The position numbers and the translations under genes were made by a program. Shown here piece by piece: positions 29,208 to 37,418 of a stretch of DNA of 64,000 bases. Each line of letters begins with the position of its first letter. The first letter of the stretch is position 1. The notes under the pieces are model-generated. The model did no database searches. It was not told the origin of the DNA and saw only the letters and a list, made by a program, of their open reading frames with translations. Origin of the DNA: Ramlibacter aquaticus (lineage in GTDB: Bacteria > Pseudomonadota > Gammaproteobacteria > Burkholderiales > Burkholderiaceae_C); assembly GCF_015159745.1 (NCBI RefSeq), contig NZ_JADDOJ010000001.1:1-64000 (forward strand), written 5' to 3'.

Positions 29208-29612
29208 ATGCAGCTCACCCCCGTCATCGCCATCCACCTCAGCGCCGCGCTGGGCGCACTGCTGACCGGCCCCGTCGCGCTCTGGGCCCGCCGTGGCGGC
29301 CACGCGCGGCCCCGCCTGCACCGGGCGTTCGGCTACGCCTGGGTCACGCTGATGCTGGCCACGGCCCTGTCGGCCGTCTTCATCCGCGACTTCGGGCTGG
29401 CCAACCTGGGCGGCTACACGCCCATCCACCTGCTCGTTCCCGTCACCCTGCTCAGCCTGGTGGCGGCCTTCCGCGCCCTGGCCCAGGGCCGCGTCGCCGC
29501 CCACCGCGCCACCATGCAGCGCCTGTACCTCGCCGCCTGCGTGGGCGCCGGGCTGTTCACGCTGCTGCCCTCGCGCCTGCTCGGCCGCTGGGTGTGGGGC
29601 GCGCTCGCCTGA
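29208..29612 (+). CDS. DUF2306-like membrane protein
   Basis: This 134-residue protein has about four membrane helices and the family-like segments [32 protein letters not shown] and [24 protein letters not shown]2306 proteins are small polytopic proteins with no assigned role. ATG 29208 has GGAG 9 bp upstream. The following membrane protein gene starts 88 bp downstream. Confidence 0.78.
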   Translation: MQLTPVIAIHLSAALGALLTGPVALWARRGGHARPRLHRAFGYAWVTLMLATALSAVFIRDFGLANLGGYTPIHLLVPVTLLSLVAAFRALAQGRVAAHRATMQRLYLAACVGAGLFTLLPSRLLGRWVWGALA

Positions 29613-29700
29613 GGCCGGCGCCTGCAAGCACCCCGCGACCGCGGTGGCCGCTGCCACCCCCTCCGCCTTCGTCCGTCTTCATCCCCTGCAGGAGATTTCC

Positions 29701-30261
29701 ATGCTGATCCAGATGCTTGTCCAGCAACCCCGCATGCTGGGGCCCGTGCTCCAGGCCACCCCGCCCTGGGTCTGGTTCCTGGCCGCCGGCCTCGCGGCGC
29801 TGGGGCTGTCCCAGTTGCGCACCCGCGAGGTGACGGCGCGGCGCATGGCCTTCGTGCCCGTCGCCATGGGCCTGTTCTCGCTCTGGGGACTGGCCGGCAG
29901 CTTCGGCCACTCGCCGGATTTCGCGTCGGCCTTCGCCCTGTGGGCGGGCTGCGCCCTGCTGGCCCTGGGCGCGATGCTGGCCCTGGGCGCCCCCGCCGGA
30001 GCTCGCTACGACGCCGCGGGCGGGCGCTTCCGGCTGCCCGGCAGCGTATGGCCGCTGCTGCTCATCGCCGCCATCTTCCTGGTCAAGTACGTGGTCGGCG
30101 TCGAGCTTGCGATGCGGCCGGCCCTGGCCCTGGACACGGACTACCTGATGGGCGTGGCCGCGCTCTACGGCCTGTTCTCGGGCCTGTTCGCCGGCCGCAG
30201 TGCACGCCTGTGGCGGCTCACCGCGCCCGCGACCGGCCTGCTCCAGCGCGACCCGTGGTGA
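29701..30261 (+). CDS. Polytopic membrane protein (DUF6622-like)
   Basis: This 186-residue protein has five or six predicted membrane helices. It begins MLIQMLVQQP and contains PPWVWFLAAGLAALGLSQ and VKYVVGVELAMRP, features I associate with a small uncharacterised inner-membrane family. GCAGGAGA precedes ATG 29701. It overlaps or abuts the next hydrolase gene (GTG 30258 or ATG 30267). Confidence 0.75.
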   Translation: MLIQMLVQQPRMLGPVLQATPPWVWFLAAGLAALGLSQLRTREVTARRMAFVPVAMGLFSLWGLAGSFGHSPDFASAFALWAGCALLALGAMLALGAPAGARYDAAGGRFRLPGSVWPLLLIAAIFLVKYVVGVELAMRPALALDTDYLMGVAALYGLFSGLFAGRSARLWRLTAPATGLLQRDPW

Positions 30262-30266
30262 CCGGC

Positions 30267-31313
30267 ATGCGCAGGCTTCATTCCCTGGCAGGGCGCGCCG
30301 CCGCGGCGCTGGGGCTGGCGCTGTGCGTCGCCAGCGCCCAGGCGGCGATGGGCCTGGCCGAACTGCCCGGCCGCGAGGGCGACGGCCCGGTCACGGTGTT
30401 CTATCCCTCCGCAGGCCCGGAAGCGACGGTGCAGCGCGGCCCCTTCAGCCTGCAACTCGCGCCGGACGCGCCGCCCTCACCCGGCAACGGCCGCCTCGTG
30501 GCGATCTCGCACGGCTCCGGCGGCAACCCCTGGGTGCACGCCGACCTGGCGCGCGTGCTGGTGCAGCACGGCTACGTGGTGGCCATGCCGCGCCACCGCG
30601 GTGACAACGCCCTGGACCCCTCCACGCCCGGCCCGCAGAGCTGGCGCCAGCGCCCGGGCGAGGTGTCGCGGGCGATCGATGCGGTGCTGGCGGACCCGCG
30701 CTTCGCCGCGCTCGACGCGCGGCACGTGGGCCTGTACGGCATGTCGGCCGGTGGCCACACCGCGCTGGTGTTCGCGGGAGGGCGCTGGTCGCCGGGGGCC
30801 TTCCGGCGCCACTGCGAGGCGAACCTCGAGGCCGACTTCGCCTTCTGCGTGGGCCTGGCCACCCGGCTGCACCACGACGCCTGGGACGGCTTGCGCGAGT
30901 GGGTGGTGCGCCAGGTGCTGCGCCTGAAGTTCCGCGACGAGGCCTGGCTGGGCCACGAGGACCCGCGCGTGGCCGCCGTGGTGGCGGGCGTGCCCGCCGC
31001 CGCCGACTTCGACATGGCCAGCCTGGCGCGGCCGCGCGTGCCGCTGGCCTTGGTCACCGCACGGGACGACCGCTGGCTGGTGCCGCGCTTCCACAGCACG
31101 CCCGTGCTCGCCGCCTGCCTGCCGCGCTGCGAATGGCTGGCCGACATCGCCGGCGGGCATGGCGCGCTGCTCTCGCCGCCGCCGCCCGCCGACCGGCTGG
31201 GCGATATTGCGCTGGACCTGCTGGGCGACCCGCTCGGCTTCGACCGTGGGGCGATGCACGGCATCGACGAAGCCATCGCCGGCTTCTTCGACCGCCACCT
31301 CACCCGACCCTAG
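30267..31313 (+). CDS. Exported alpha/beta hydrolase (dienelactone-hydrolase-like)
   Basis: This 348-residue protein has a cleavable signal peptide (MRRLHSLAGRAAAALGLA ... ASAQA, about 27 residues), so it acts in the periplasm or outside. The catalytic serine is in GMSAGGHTALV, the oxyanion region in ISHGSGGNPWVH, and the acid and His are probably in TARDDRW and GGHGALL. It resembles predicted dienelactone-hydrolase-type esterases. A start at GTG 30258 would add three residues. Confidence 0.8.
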   Translation: MRRLHSLAGRAAAALGLALCVASAQAAMGLAELPGREGDGPVTVFYPSAGPEATVQRGPFSLQLAPDAPPSPGNGRLVAISHGSGGNPWVHADLARVLVQHGYVVAMPRHRGDNALDPSTPGPQSWRQRPGEVSRAIDAVLADPRFAALDARHVGLYGMSAGGHTALVFAGGRWSPGAFRRHCEANLEADFAFCVGLATRLHHDAWDGLREWVVRQVLRLKFRDEAWLGHEDPRVAAVVAGVPAAADFDMASLARPRVPLALVTARDDRWLVPRFHSTPVLAACLPRCEWLADIAGGHGALLSPPPPADRLGDIALDLLGDPLGFDRGAMHGIDEAIAGFFDRHLTRP

Positions 31314-31323
31314 AATGATCTGC

Positions 31324-31617
31324 ATGCCACGCATGAGCCCGCAGGACCTGGAGACGCTCGCCCAGCGGCGCGCCTCGGCCCAGATGGGCTGGTTCCTGCA
31401 TGCCGCGGTCTACCTGCTCGTGAACGGCGCGCTCTTCGCCGCGCATGCGCTGGGGTGGCGGCAGGCGCCGTGGCAGCTGGGCCCGGCGCTGGGCTGGGGC
31501 CTGGGCCTGGCGCTGCACGGCGTGTCGGTCTTCGTGCTGCGCCAGGGCGCGCGATGGCGCGAGGACCTGGTGGCGCGGGAGCGGGAACGCCTGCGGCGCG
31601 AGCAGGAGCGGCCCTGA
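31324..31617 (+). CDS. 2TM-domain membrane protein
   Basis: This 97-residue protein has a charged N-terminus, two membrane helices (about 22-42 and 55-73) and a charged, arginine- and glutamate-rich tail, the layout of the 2TM domain family often found beside LytS-type histidine kinases. That is the case here: the kinase gene starts 3 bp after its stop. TAGAAT (31311-31316), which also contains the previous gene's stop, begins 13 nt before ATG 31324, so the operon message is nearly leaderless. Confidence 0.82.
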   Translation: MPRMSPQDLETLAQRRASAQMGWFLHAAVYLLVNGALFAAHALGWRQAPWQLGPALGWGLGLALHGVSVFVLRQGARWREDLVARERERLRREQERP

Positions 31618-31619
31618 GC

Positions 31620-32663
31620 ATGGCCCTGGCACCGGTGGACTGGATCGCCCGGCTGCGGCACGGCCTGCAGACCCTGGCCTTCTGCCTGGCCATCGCCACC
31701 CTGCAACAGGCGTTCCAGCCCGACCGCGCCTACGGCCGCACGCTGGTGTACTCGGTGCTGATCGGCATGTCGATCTGGGCCATCATCGACCTGGGGCGCT
31801 CGTTCTTCCCTTCCGCGGCCGAGACCGGCTGGCCGCGCGGCGTCTGGGGCCTGGGCCTGGTGGGCGCAGGCATCGTGGGCGGCTGGGGCCTGGGCAACGG
31901 CATCGGCAACCGGCTGTGCGAGCTCTGGCAGCTGCTGCCCGCCGGCGCGCCCGTGGACCCCGACGCCGACCTGCGCTCCTCCGTGCTCATCACCGTGCTG
32001 GGCGGCATCGCCGGCAGCTATTATTTCTATAGCGCGAACCGCAGCGCCTACCTGGAACGCAAGATGGGCGAGGCCAGGCGCCTGGCCGACGAGGCGCGCC
32101 TCAAGCTGCTCGAGTCGCAGCTCGAGCCGCACATGCTCTTCAACACCCTGGCCAACCTGCGCGCGCTGATCGCCGTGGACGCGCCCCGCGCCCAGGCCAT
32201 GCTGGACCACATGATCGCCTTCCTGCGGTCCACGCTGGACGGCTCGCGCAGTGCCACGCACGCGCTGGAGGCCGAATTCGCGCGCACGGCCGACTACCTC
32301 GCGCTCATCGCCGTGCGCATGGGGCCGCGCCTGGCCACCTCGCTGACGCTGCCGTCCGAACTGGCGGCGGTGCCGGTGCCGGCGCTGCTGCTGCAGCCGG
32401 TGGTCGAGAACAGCATCCGGCACGGCGTGGAGCCCCAGGTCGGCGGCGGCCGCATCGAGGTCAGCGCACGCGCCGAGGACGGCATGCTGGTGCTGGCGGT
32501 CGCCGACGACGGGGTGGGTCCCGGCGAGGCCGCACCGGGCTTCGGCACGGCGCAGGTGCGCGAACGCCTGCAGGCGCTGTACGGCGGCGCGGCGCGCTAC
32601 GACTTCAGCGCCCGGCCCGGCGGCGGCGCGCTCACCGAGATCCGCATCCCGCTCGCCCCATGA
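31620..32663 (+). CDS. LytS-type sensor histidine kinase
   Basis: This 347-residue membrane kinase has about four N-terminal helices, a His_kinase domain with the phospho-acceptor in QLEPHMLFN (His171) and an HATPase domain (VVENSIRHGV, DDGVGPG, GTAQVRERLQALYGG). This subfamily pairs with LytTR response regulators, and such a regulator follows with a 4-bp overlap. The signal is unknown. Target genes could include the small RNA unit directly downstream, though no evidence shows this. Confidence 0.92.
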   Translation: MALAPVDWIARLRHGLQTLAFCLAIATLQQAFQPDRAYGRTLVYSVLIGMSIWAIIDLGRSFFPSAAETGWPRGVWGLGLVGAGIVGGWGLGNGIGNRLCELWQLLPAGAPVDPDADLRSSVLITVLGGIAGSYYFYSANRSAYLERKMGEARRLADEARLKLLESQLEPHMLFNTLANLRALIAVDAPRAQAMLDHMIAFLRSTLDGSRSATHALEAEFARTADYLALIAVRMGPRLATSLTLPSELAAVPVPALLLQPVVENSIRHGVEPQVGGGRIEVSARAEDGMLVLAVADDGVGPGEAAPGFGTAQVRERLQALYGGAARYDFSARPGGGALTEIRIPLAP

Positions 32664-33466
32664 ACGCCCGCGCACTCATCGCCGAGGACGAGGCCCTGCT
32701 CGCACAGGCGCTGCGGGCCGAGCTGGCGGCGGCCTGGCCGCAGCTGGAGGTGGTGGCCGAGGTCGGCGACGGGCAGGCCGCGGTGGCGCAGGCGCTCGCG
32801 CTGCAGCCGGAAGTCCTCTTCTTCGACATCCGCATGCCAGGCCTGGGCGGGCTGGAGGCCGCGGCCGACATCGCCGAGGCCTGGCCCGCGGACCGGCCCT
32901 TCCCCGCCCTCGTCTTCGTCACCGCCTACGACCAGTACGCGCTGCAGGCCTTCGAGGCGCAGGCGGTCGACTACCTGCTCAAGCCCGTGCAGTCCCATCG
33001 GCTGGCGCGCACGGTGGCGCGGGTGCAGCAGCGGCTGGCCCAGCGCAGCCCGGCGCAGGGCATGGACGCGGTGCTGGGCCAGCTGCGCGCGCTGCTGGAC
33101 CCCAAGCCGCAGCCGGCGCTGCCGGGCGCGCCGGCCCAGGCGCCATTGCGGGTGCTGCAGGTCGGCGTGGGCACGCAGATCCGCATGGTCCCCCTGGACC
33201 AGGTGGTCTGCCTGGAGGCGGCGGACAAGTACGTGCGCGTGCTCACGCCCGGCCATGAGTACCTGCTGCGGACGCCCCTGCGCGAGTTGCTGCCCCAGCT
33301 CGATGCCGCGCAGTTCTGGCAGGTGCACCGCGGCACCGTGGTGCGCGCCGACGCGATCGAATCCGCCCAGCGCGACGCCGCAGGGCGGCTGCAGCTGCGG
33401 CTGCGCGGGCGGTCCGAGCCCTTCGGCGTGAGCCGCCTGTACGCCCACCTGTTCCGGGCGATGTGA
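32660..33466 (+). CDS. LytR/AlgR family response regulator (REC-LytTR)
   Basis: This 268-residue regulator has an N-terminal receiver domain with phospho-acceptor Asp56 (FFDIRMPG), conserved acidic residues Glu9-Asp10-Glu11 and Lys in LLKPVQ. A Pro/Ala linker (about 140-160) leads to a C-terminal LytTR DNA-binding domain (ADKYVRVLT, TPLRELLPQL, FWQVHRGTVV). ATG overlaps the kinase stop (ATGA). It forms the 2TM-kinase-regulator operon. Confidence 0.94.
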   Translation: MNARALIAEDEALLAQALRAELAAAWPQLEVVAEVGDGQAAVAQALALQPEVLFFDIRMPGLGGLEAAADIAEAWPADRPFPALVFVTAYDQYALQAFEAQAVDYLLKPVQSHRLARTVARVQQRLAQRSPAQGMDAVLGQLRALLDPKPQPALPGAPAQAPLRVLQVGVGTQIRMVPLDQVVCLEAADKYVRVLTPGHEYLLRTPLRELLPQLDAAQFWQVHRGTVVRADAIESAQRDAAGRLQLRLRGRSEPFGVSRLYAHLFRAM

Positions 33467-33506
33467 GCGCCGAACTGGCGCACGTCCGGCACCGGCTGTC
33501 GCCCAC

Positions 33507-33541
33507 GTCCTACAGCGCGTCGCGCGGACGCCGTGTCTACT
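33507..33541 (+). promoter_or_regulatory. GTCCTAC-box promoter (copy c) of the small RNA
   Basis: GTCCTACA (33507-33514) and hexamer TCTACT (33536-33541), first bases 29 nt apart. The predicted start is about 33548, with a terminator 80 nt beyond and no coding frame between. Confidence 0.65.
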
Positions 33542-33547
33542 AGAAGG

Positions 33548-33657
33548 CAATCACCCCGACTCCTCTGAGTCCCCTCCTCCTCCGGGGTGAGCTGGTCCGG
33601 CCCTCCGTCCCGCGACTGGCATGTTGCCCCCAGGTTAGCGCCTGGGGGTTCTTTTTT
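33548..33657 (+). ncRNA. Predicted small RNA with anti-Shine-Dalgarno loop
   Basis: This non-coding unit of about 110 nt lies between the regulator gene and the convergent gene at 33762. An 8-bp stem (33551-33558 with 33583-33590) closes a C-rich loop that holds a small ACTC/GAGT hairpin and the unpaired CCCCTCCTCCTC at 33571-33582, which is complementary to Shine-Dalgarno sequences. A second CCCTCC lies at 33601-33606. A strong terminator ends it. The layout resembles CUCCUCCC-loop sRNAs of Alphaproteobacteria, but I recognise no family. Confidence 0.7.
33627..33657 (+). terminator. Intrinsic terminator of the small RNA
   Basis: CCCCCAGG (33627-33634) pairs with CCTGGGGG (33641-33648) around loop TTAGCG, followed by TTCTTTTTT. 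Confidence 0.93.
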
Positions 33658-33693
33658 GGGGCTCCCGTTTTGCCGCATGCCGGCCGTGCAGGC

Positions 33694-33723
33694 AAAAAAA
33701 AGCCCCGGGGCGCACCCCGGGGC
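33694..33723 (-). terminator. Intrinsic terminator of the VYAAP-repeat gene
   Basis: GCCCCGGGG (33702-33710) pairs with CCCCGGGGC (33715-33723) around a 4-nt loop. On the minus strand eight U residues follow (33701-33694). It lies back to back with the small RNA terminator. Confidence 0.92.
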
Positions 33724-33761
33724 AGCTTGGAGAACTTCAGTGCGGTAGCGTGCGGCCGGGC

Positions 33762-34127
33762 TCAGTACCGGGGGCCGTAGCCGTGCCCGTGGCCCCAGCC
33801 GTGGTGCGGGTACCGGGTCCGGTACACGCGCGGCGCGACCACCACGGGCGCGCCGTAATAGACGGGGGCCGGCTGCACGTACACGGGCGGGGCGGCCACC
33901 ACGGTCGGCGCGTACACCGGCGCGGCATACACCGGGGCGGCGTACACGGGCGCGGCATAGACCGGCGCCGCATAGTTCGAGGCGCCCAGGACCACGCCCG
34001 GGGCGATGTTGGCGCCAATCGAGAAGTAGACGTTGCTATGGGCCTGGGCGGCCGAGGCGGCGCCCAGTGCGGCCAGTGCCAGCGCGACCGTGGCCAGCCG
34101 GGCGGCAGCGGAGCGGGGAATCTTCAT
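33762..34127 (-). CDS. Exported VYAAP-repeat protein
   Basis: This 121-residue protein has a signal peptide (MKIPRSAA to AQAH, about 30 residues). A mature region follows with tandem APVYA units (five near residues 50-75), more Val-Tyr-Pro segments, and a His/Gly/Tyr tail (YPHHGWGHGHGYGPRY). Repeats of this kind are seen in small envelope proteins of Burkholderiales; the function is unknown. The His/Tyr tail could bind metal. ATG 34127 follows AGGAGA and its own terminator lies at 33694, so it is a single-gene unit. Confidence 0.72.
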   Translation of the reverse strand: MKIPRSAAARLATVALALAALGAASAAQAHSNVYFSIGANIAPGVVLGASNYAAPVYAAPVYAAPVYAAPVYAPTVVAAPPVYVQPAPVYYGAPVVVAPRVYRTRYPHHGWGHGHGYGPRY

Positions 34128-34318
34128 GACATCTCCTGTATGCGGGGCGCATCGCGCCCCGTCCGTATCCATTCAACGACGGATGGTGCACGACGACGAC
34201 CGGAGCGCCCGTGAAGTGTTTTGCACAATGTAAATGGCGCTGCCGCCCGGCCGCGCCGGCGTGAACTTGTGCGCAGCCCGCGGCCGTCGTGCTGCGGCGC
34301 ACCTAAAATCGCCAGGTC

Positions 34319-36109
34319 ATGACCCAACCCGCCGACCCCAAGGACAGCGCCGCCAAGCCCAGCAATTTCCTGCGCCAGATCATCGAGCGCGACCTGGAGC
34401 AGGGCACCTATGCGCAGCGCCACTGGGCCGGCCAGCCCGCCGACGCCCAGGCCCATGCGCAGGGCCCGCTGGACCCCGCCCGCATCCGCACCCGCTTCCC
34501 GCCCGAGCCGAACGGTTACTTACACATCGGCCATGCCAAGAGCATCTGCCTGAACTTCGGTCTGGCGCGTGATTACAACGGTGTCTGCCACATGCGCTTC
34601 GACGACACCAACCCCGAGAAGGAAGAGCAGGAGTACGTCGACGGCATCCTGGATGCCGTGAAGTGGCTGGGTTTCTCCTGGGACACGAACGGCACCTCGC
34701 ACCTCTACCAGGCCAGCGACTACTTCGACTTCATGTACCGGGCGGCCGAGTACCTGGTCGAGGCCGGCCTCGCCTACGTGGATGAGCAGAGCGCGGAAGA
34801 AATGCGCGCCAACCGCGGCGACTTCGGCCGCCCGGGCAAGGACAGCCCCTTCCGCAGCCGCAGCATCGACGAGAACCTGCGCCGCCTGCGCGACATGCGC
34901 GACGGCAGGCTGGCCGACGGCGCGGCCGTGCTGCGGGCCAAGATCGACATGGCCAGCCCCAACATCAACCTGCGGGACCCGGCCCTCTACCGCATCAAGC
35001 ACGCCGAGCACCACAACACCGGCGACCGCTGGTGCATCTACCCGATGTACACCTTCGCGCACCCCATCGAGGACGCGCTGGAGAACATCACCCACAGCAT
35101 CTGCACCCTGGAGTTCGAGGACCAGCGGCCCTTCTACGACTGGCTGCTGGACCGCCTGGCCGAGGGCGGGTTGATCAACAAGCCCCACCCGCGGCAGTAC
35201 GAGTTCGCGCGGCTGAACCTCACCTACGTGGTCACCAGCAAGCGCAAGCTGAAGCAGCTGGTGGACGAGAAGCACGTGGACGGCTGGGACGATCCGCGCA
35301 TGCCCACCATCGTGGGCCTGCGCCGGCGCGGCTACACGCCCGAGGCCATGCAACTCTTCGCCGAGCGCATCGGCGTGTCCAAGGCCAACGGCTGGGTGGA
35401 CTTCAGCGTGCTGGAGCAGGCCCTGCGCGACGACCTGGACCCCAAGGCCGCGCGCGCCATGGCCGTGCTGGACCCGGTCAAGCTGGTCATCACCAACTGG
35501 GGCGCGCTGATGGGCGGCGACGACGTCCTGGACACCTGCTCGGCGCCGGTGCACCCGCACGACGAGGCCCGCGGGCGCCGCAGCTTCAGCTTCGGCCGCG
35601 TGCTGTGGATCGAGCGCAGCGACTACGAGGACGTGCCGCCCAAGGGCTACAACCGGCTCTTCCCGGGCAACCGCGTGCGCCTGAAGTACGGCCATGTGGT
35701 CGAGTGCACGGGCGCCGTGCGCGACGCCGAGGGCCGGCTGCTGGAGGTGCATGCCACGCTGGTGCCGGACACCAAGAGCGGGACGCCCGGCGCCGACGCG
35801 GTCAAGGTGAAGGGCAACATCACCTGGGTGGGCGCGGCCGACGGGGTGCCGGCCGAGGTGCGGCTCTACGACCGCCTGTTTTCGGTGCCGCAGCCCGGCA
35901 CCGGCGAGCGGGACTTCCTGGACAAGCTGAACCCGGCCAACCTGCAGGTGGCGACGGCCTATGTGGAGCCCTCGCTGGCGCAGGCCGCGCCGGACACCCG
36001 CTTCCAGTTCGAGCGGCACGGCTACTTCGTGGCCGACCGCCAGCTGCACGCGCCGGGCCGGCCGGTGTTCAACCGCGCCACCGGCATGAAGGACAGCTGG
36101 GCGAAGTGA
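34319..36109 (+). CDS. glnS: Glutaminyl-tRNA synthetase
   Basis: This 596-residue class I synthetase charges tRNA-Gln directly. HIGH is in PEPNGYLHIGHAKS (about 63-75) and the KMSKS equivalent is VTSKRKL (about 303-310), with the anticodon-binding beta-barrels C-terminal. The length is slightly above E. coli GlnS (554) because of a longer N-terminal arm. TAAAAT starts 15 nt before ATG 34319, leaving a leader of about 3 nt and no Shine-Dalgarno sequence. Confidence 0.97.
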   Translation: MTQPADPKDSAAKPSNFLRQIIERDLEQGTYAQRHWAGQPADAQAHAQGPLDPARIRTRFPPEPNGYLHIGHAKSICLNFGLARDYNGVCHMRFDDTNPEKEEQEYVDGILDAVKWLGFSWDTNGTSHLYQASDYFDFMYRAAEYLVEAGLAYVDEQSAEEMRANRGDFGRPGKDSPFRSRSIDENLRRLRDMRDGRLADGAAVLRAKIDMASPNINLRDPALYRIKHAEHHNTGDRWCIYPMYTFAHPIEDALENITHSICTLEFEDQRPFYDWLLDRLAEGGLINKPHPRQYEFARLNLTYVVTSKRKLKQLVDEKHVDGWDDPRMPTIVGLRRRGYTPEAMQLFAERIGVSKANGWVDFSVLEQALRDDLDPKAARAMAVLDPVKLVITNWGALMGGDDVLDTCSAPVHPHDEARGRRSFSFGRVLWIERSDYEDVPPKGYNRLFPGNRVRLKYGHVVECTGAVRDAEGRLLEVHATLVPDTKSGTPGADAVKVKGNITWVGAADGVPAEVRLYDRLFSVPQPGTGERDFLDKLNPANLQVATAYVEPSLAQAAPDTRFQFERHGYFVADRQLHAPGRPVFNRATGMKDSWAK

Positions 36110-36113
36110 GGCT

Positions 36114-36527
36114 TCAGCAGCCCAGCCGGGCCGCCCGGCTGCGGCTTTCGCGCAGGGTCTCCTGCGTCTGCGCGCGCTGGGCCGCATAGCGGGCGTTGTC
36201 CAGCGAGGCCTCGGCGGCGATGCGCGCGTCGAGGCGGGCGCACTCGTCGCGGTCGGCCGGCGCAAGCCGCCCCCGCCGGCGGCGCAGCGCGAAGGCCTGC
36301 GCGTCTTCGCCCGGCAGGCGGCGCAGGCCGATCGCCTGGTCGTGCCCGCCGGCCGCAGTCACCGGGGCCTGCCGGGTATCCACCGTGCGCGGCGCGCAGG
36401 GCGCCTGCGAATAGCGGGCCCGGCCGCATTTGTAGACCGCCTGGGCCGCGGCCGGCGCGGCGCAGCCCAGGCCCAGGGACGCAAGGAGGGCCGCAAGCAG
36501 CCAGGGGCGGGCAAGGATGAGCTTCAC
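36114..36527 (-). CDS. Exported Arg-rich protein, unknown function (DUF4124-like start)
   Basis: This 137-residue protein has a signal peptide (hydrophobic 8-28, ending PAAAQA). AVYKCGRARYSQAPC follows, which recalls the VYKCxxxG-YSxxPC pattern of DUF4124 proteins, and then an arginine-rich helical C-terminal part. The start is GTG 36527. TAGGAT begins exactly 12 nt before it, and there is no ribosome binding site, so the message may be leaderless. It is convergent with glnS (4-bp gap). Confidence 0.68.
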   Translation of the reverse strand: MKLILARPWLLAALLASLGLGCAAPAAAQAVYKCGRARYSQAPCAPRTVDTRQAPVTAAGGHDQAIGLRRLPGEDAQAFALRRRRGRLAPADRDECARLDARIAAEASLDNARYAAQRAQTQETLRESRSRAARLGC

Positions 36528-36584
36528 GCCGCCATCCTAGGGGCGCGGGCCGGGCCCGGCCCGCGCGAGGTGCAAGCAACTGTG

Positions 36585-36968
36585 TCAGCCCGGGGCGGGG
36601 ACGTCCCGGTGGCCGGCGCCGCCCCCATGCGCCGCATCACCGTGCTGCAGGAGCAGCGTGACCAGCAGCGCGCAGTCCGTGCGGGCCCGCACCGAGTGGC
36701 GCTGCCGCGCCGGCAGCACCAGCACGCAACCGGCCGAGAGCGCGCGCACCCCGCCGGGCGTGACCACCTCGGCCAGGCCCTCCAGGCAATGCAGGGTGCA
36801 CTCCTCGTCCACGTGGTGCTCGGGCATGTCCTTGTGCGCCGGCAGCACCAGGTGCAGCAGCTGCAGGCGGCCGGTCTTGATCAGGCTGGTGCTGACGGCG
36901 CCCTGCAGCTGTTCGCCCAGGGGTTTCACGCTGATCACATCCATGGGTTGGGCATGCGGCAGGGCCAT
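36585..36968 (-). CDS. Cupin-domain protein
   Basis: This 127-residue single-domain cupin carries motif 1-like PEHHVDEECTLHCLEG and motif 2-like LVLPARQRHSVRA, giving a plausible metal site (two His, Glu, His). The C-terminal tail is rich in Gly, His and Ala. Such proteins range from isomerases to sensors, so no reaction can be assigned. ATG 36968 follows GGAG. Confidence 0.8.
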   Translation of the reverse strand: MALPHAQPMDVISVKPLGEQLQGAVSTSLIKTGRLQLLHLVLPAHKDMPEHHVDEECTLHCLEGLAEVVTPGGVRALSAGCVLVLPARQRHSVRARTDCALLVTLLLQHGDAAHGGGAGHRDVPAPG

Positions 36969-37085
36969 GGTCGCTCCAGGAACTGAGGTGCTCCCACTCT
37001 AGCCCGGGGCCGGGGTGCCGCCTGTCGGCGCAGGACGCAAAGCACTTGCGGGCCGGACGCCGGCGCGGCATGCTCCAGCCCAGCC

Positions 37086-37370
37086 ATGCATGCCCCCGCG
37101 CTCGCCACCCGATCCTGCGCCGCGCTCCTCGCGCTGCTCGCCTGCGCGTGCACGCCCTCCTCCACGGCCCTGGAGGACCTGCTGGTGCGCGAGATCCACG
37201 CCAGCTTTCCCGACTACGAGGTGGTGGCCGAGCCCGACGGGCACCTGTGCGTGCACCGGCCCTTCCGCCGCGACGTGATCGTGGACGAGCAGGCGTTCGC
37301 CGCCGAGTGCCAGGCCGGCCCCGGCCCCTGCGACGAACGCACGCGGGACCTGCTGCTCTCGCTGCGCTGA
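37086..37370 (+). CDS. Small putative lipoprotein
   Basis: This 94-residue protein begins with a signal (MHAPALATRSCAALLALLACAC) whose cysteines at about 20 and 22 form a rough lipobox. The mature domain contains two further cysteines (LCVHRP, ECQAGPGPC) that may form disulfides. It is not recognised. It lies 48 bp before the amidase gene, which has its own -10 element. Confidence 0.55.
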   Translation: MHAPALATRSCAALLALLACACTPSSTALEDLLVREIHASFPDYEVVAEPDGHLCVHRPFRRDVIVDEQAFAAECQAGPGPCDERTRDLLLSLR

Positions 37371-37418
37371 AGGCAAACCCGCTGCACCCGCGGCCGCCGC
37401 CGGTGCTCTAATGCGCGC

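Noticed and set aside
33621-33638. Five-codon frame starting at ATG 33621 inside the small RNA
   Set aside because: No ribosome binding site, and it runs into the terminator stem; unlikely to be translated.
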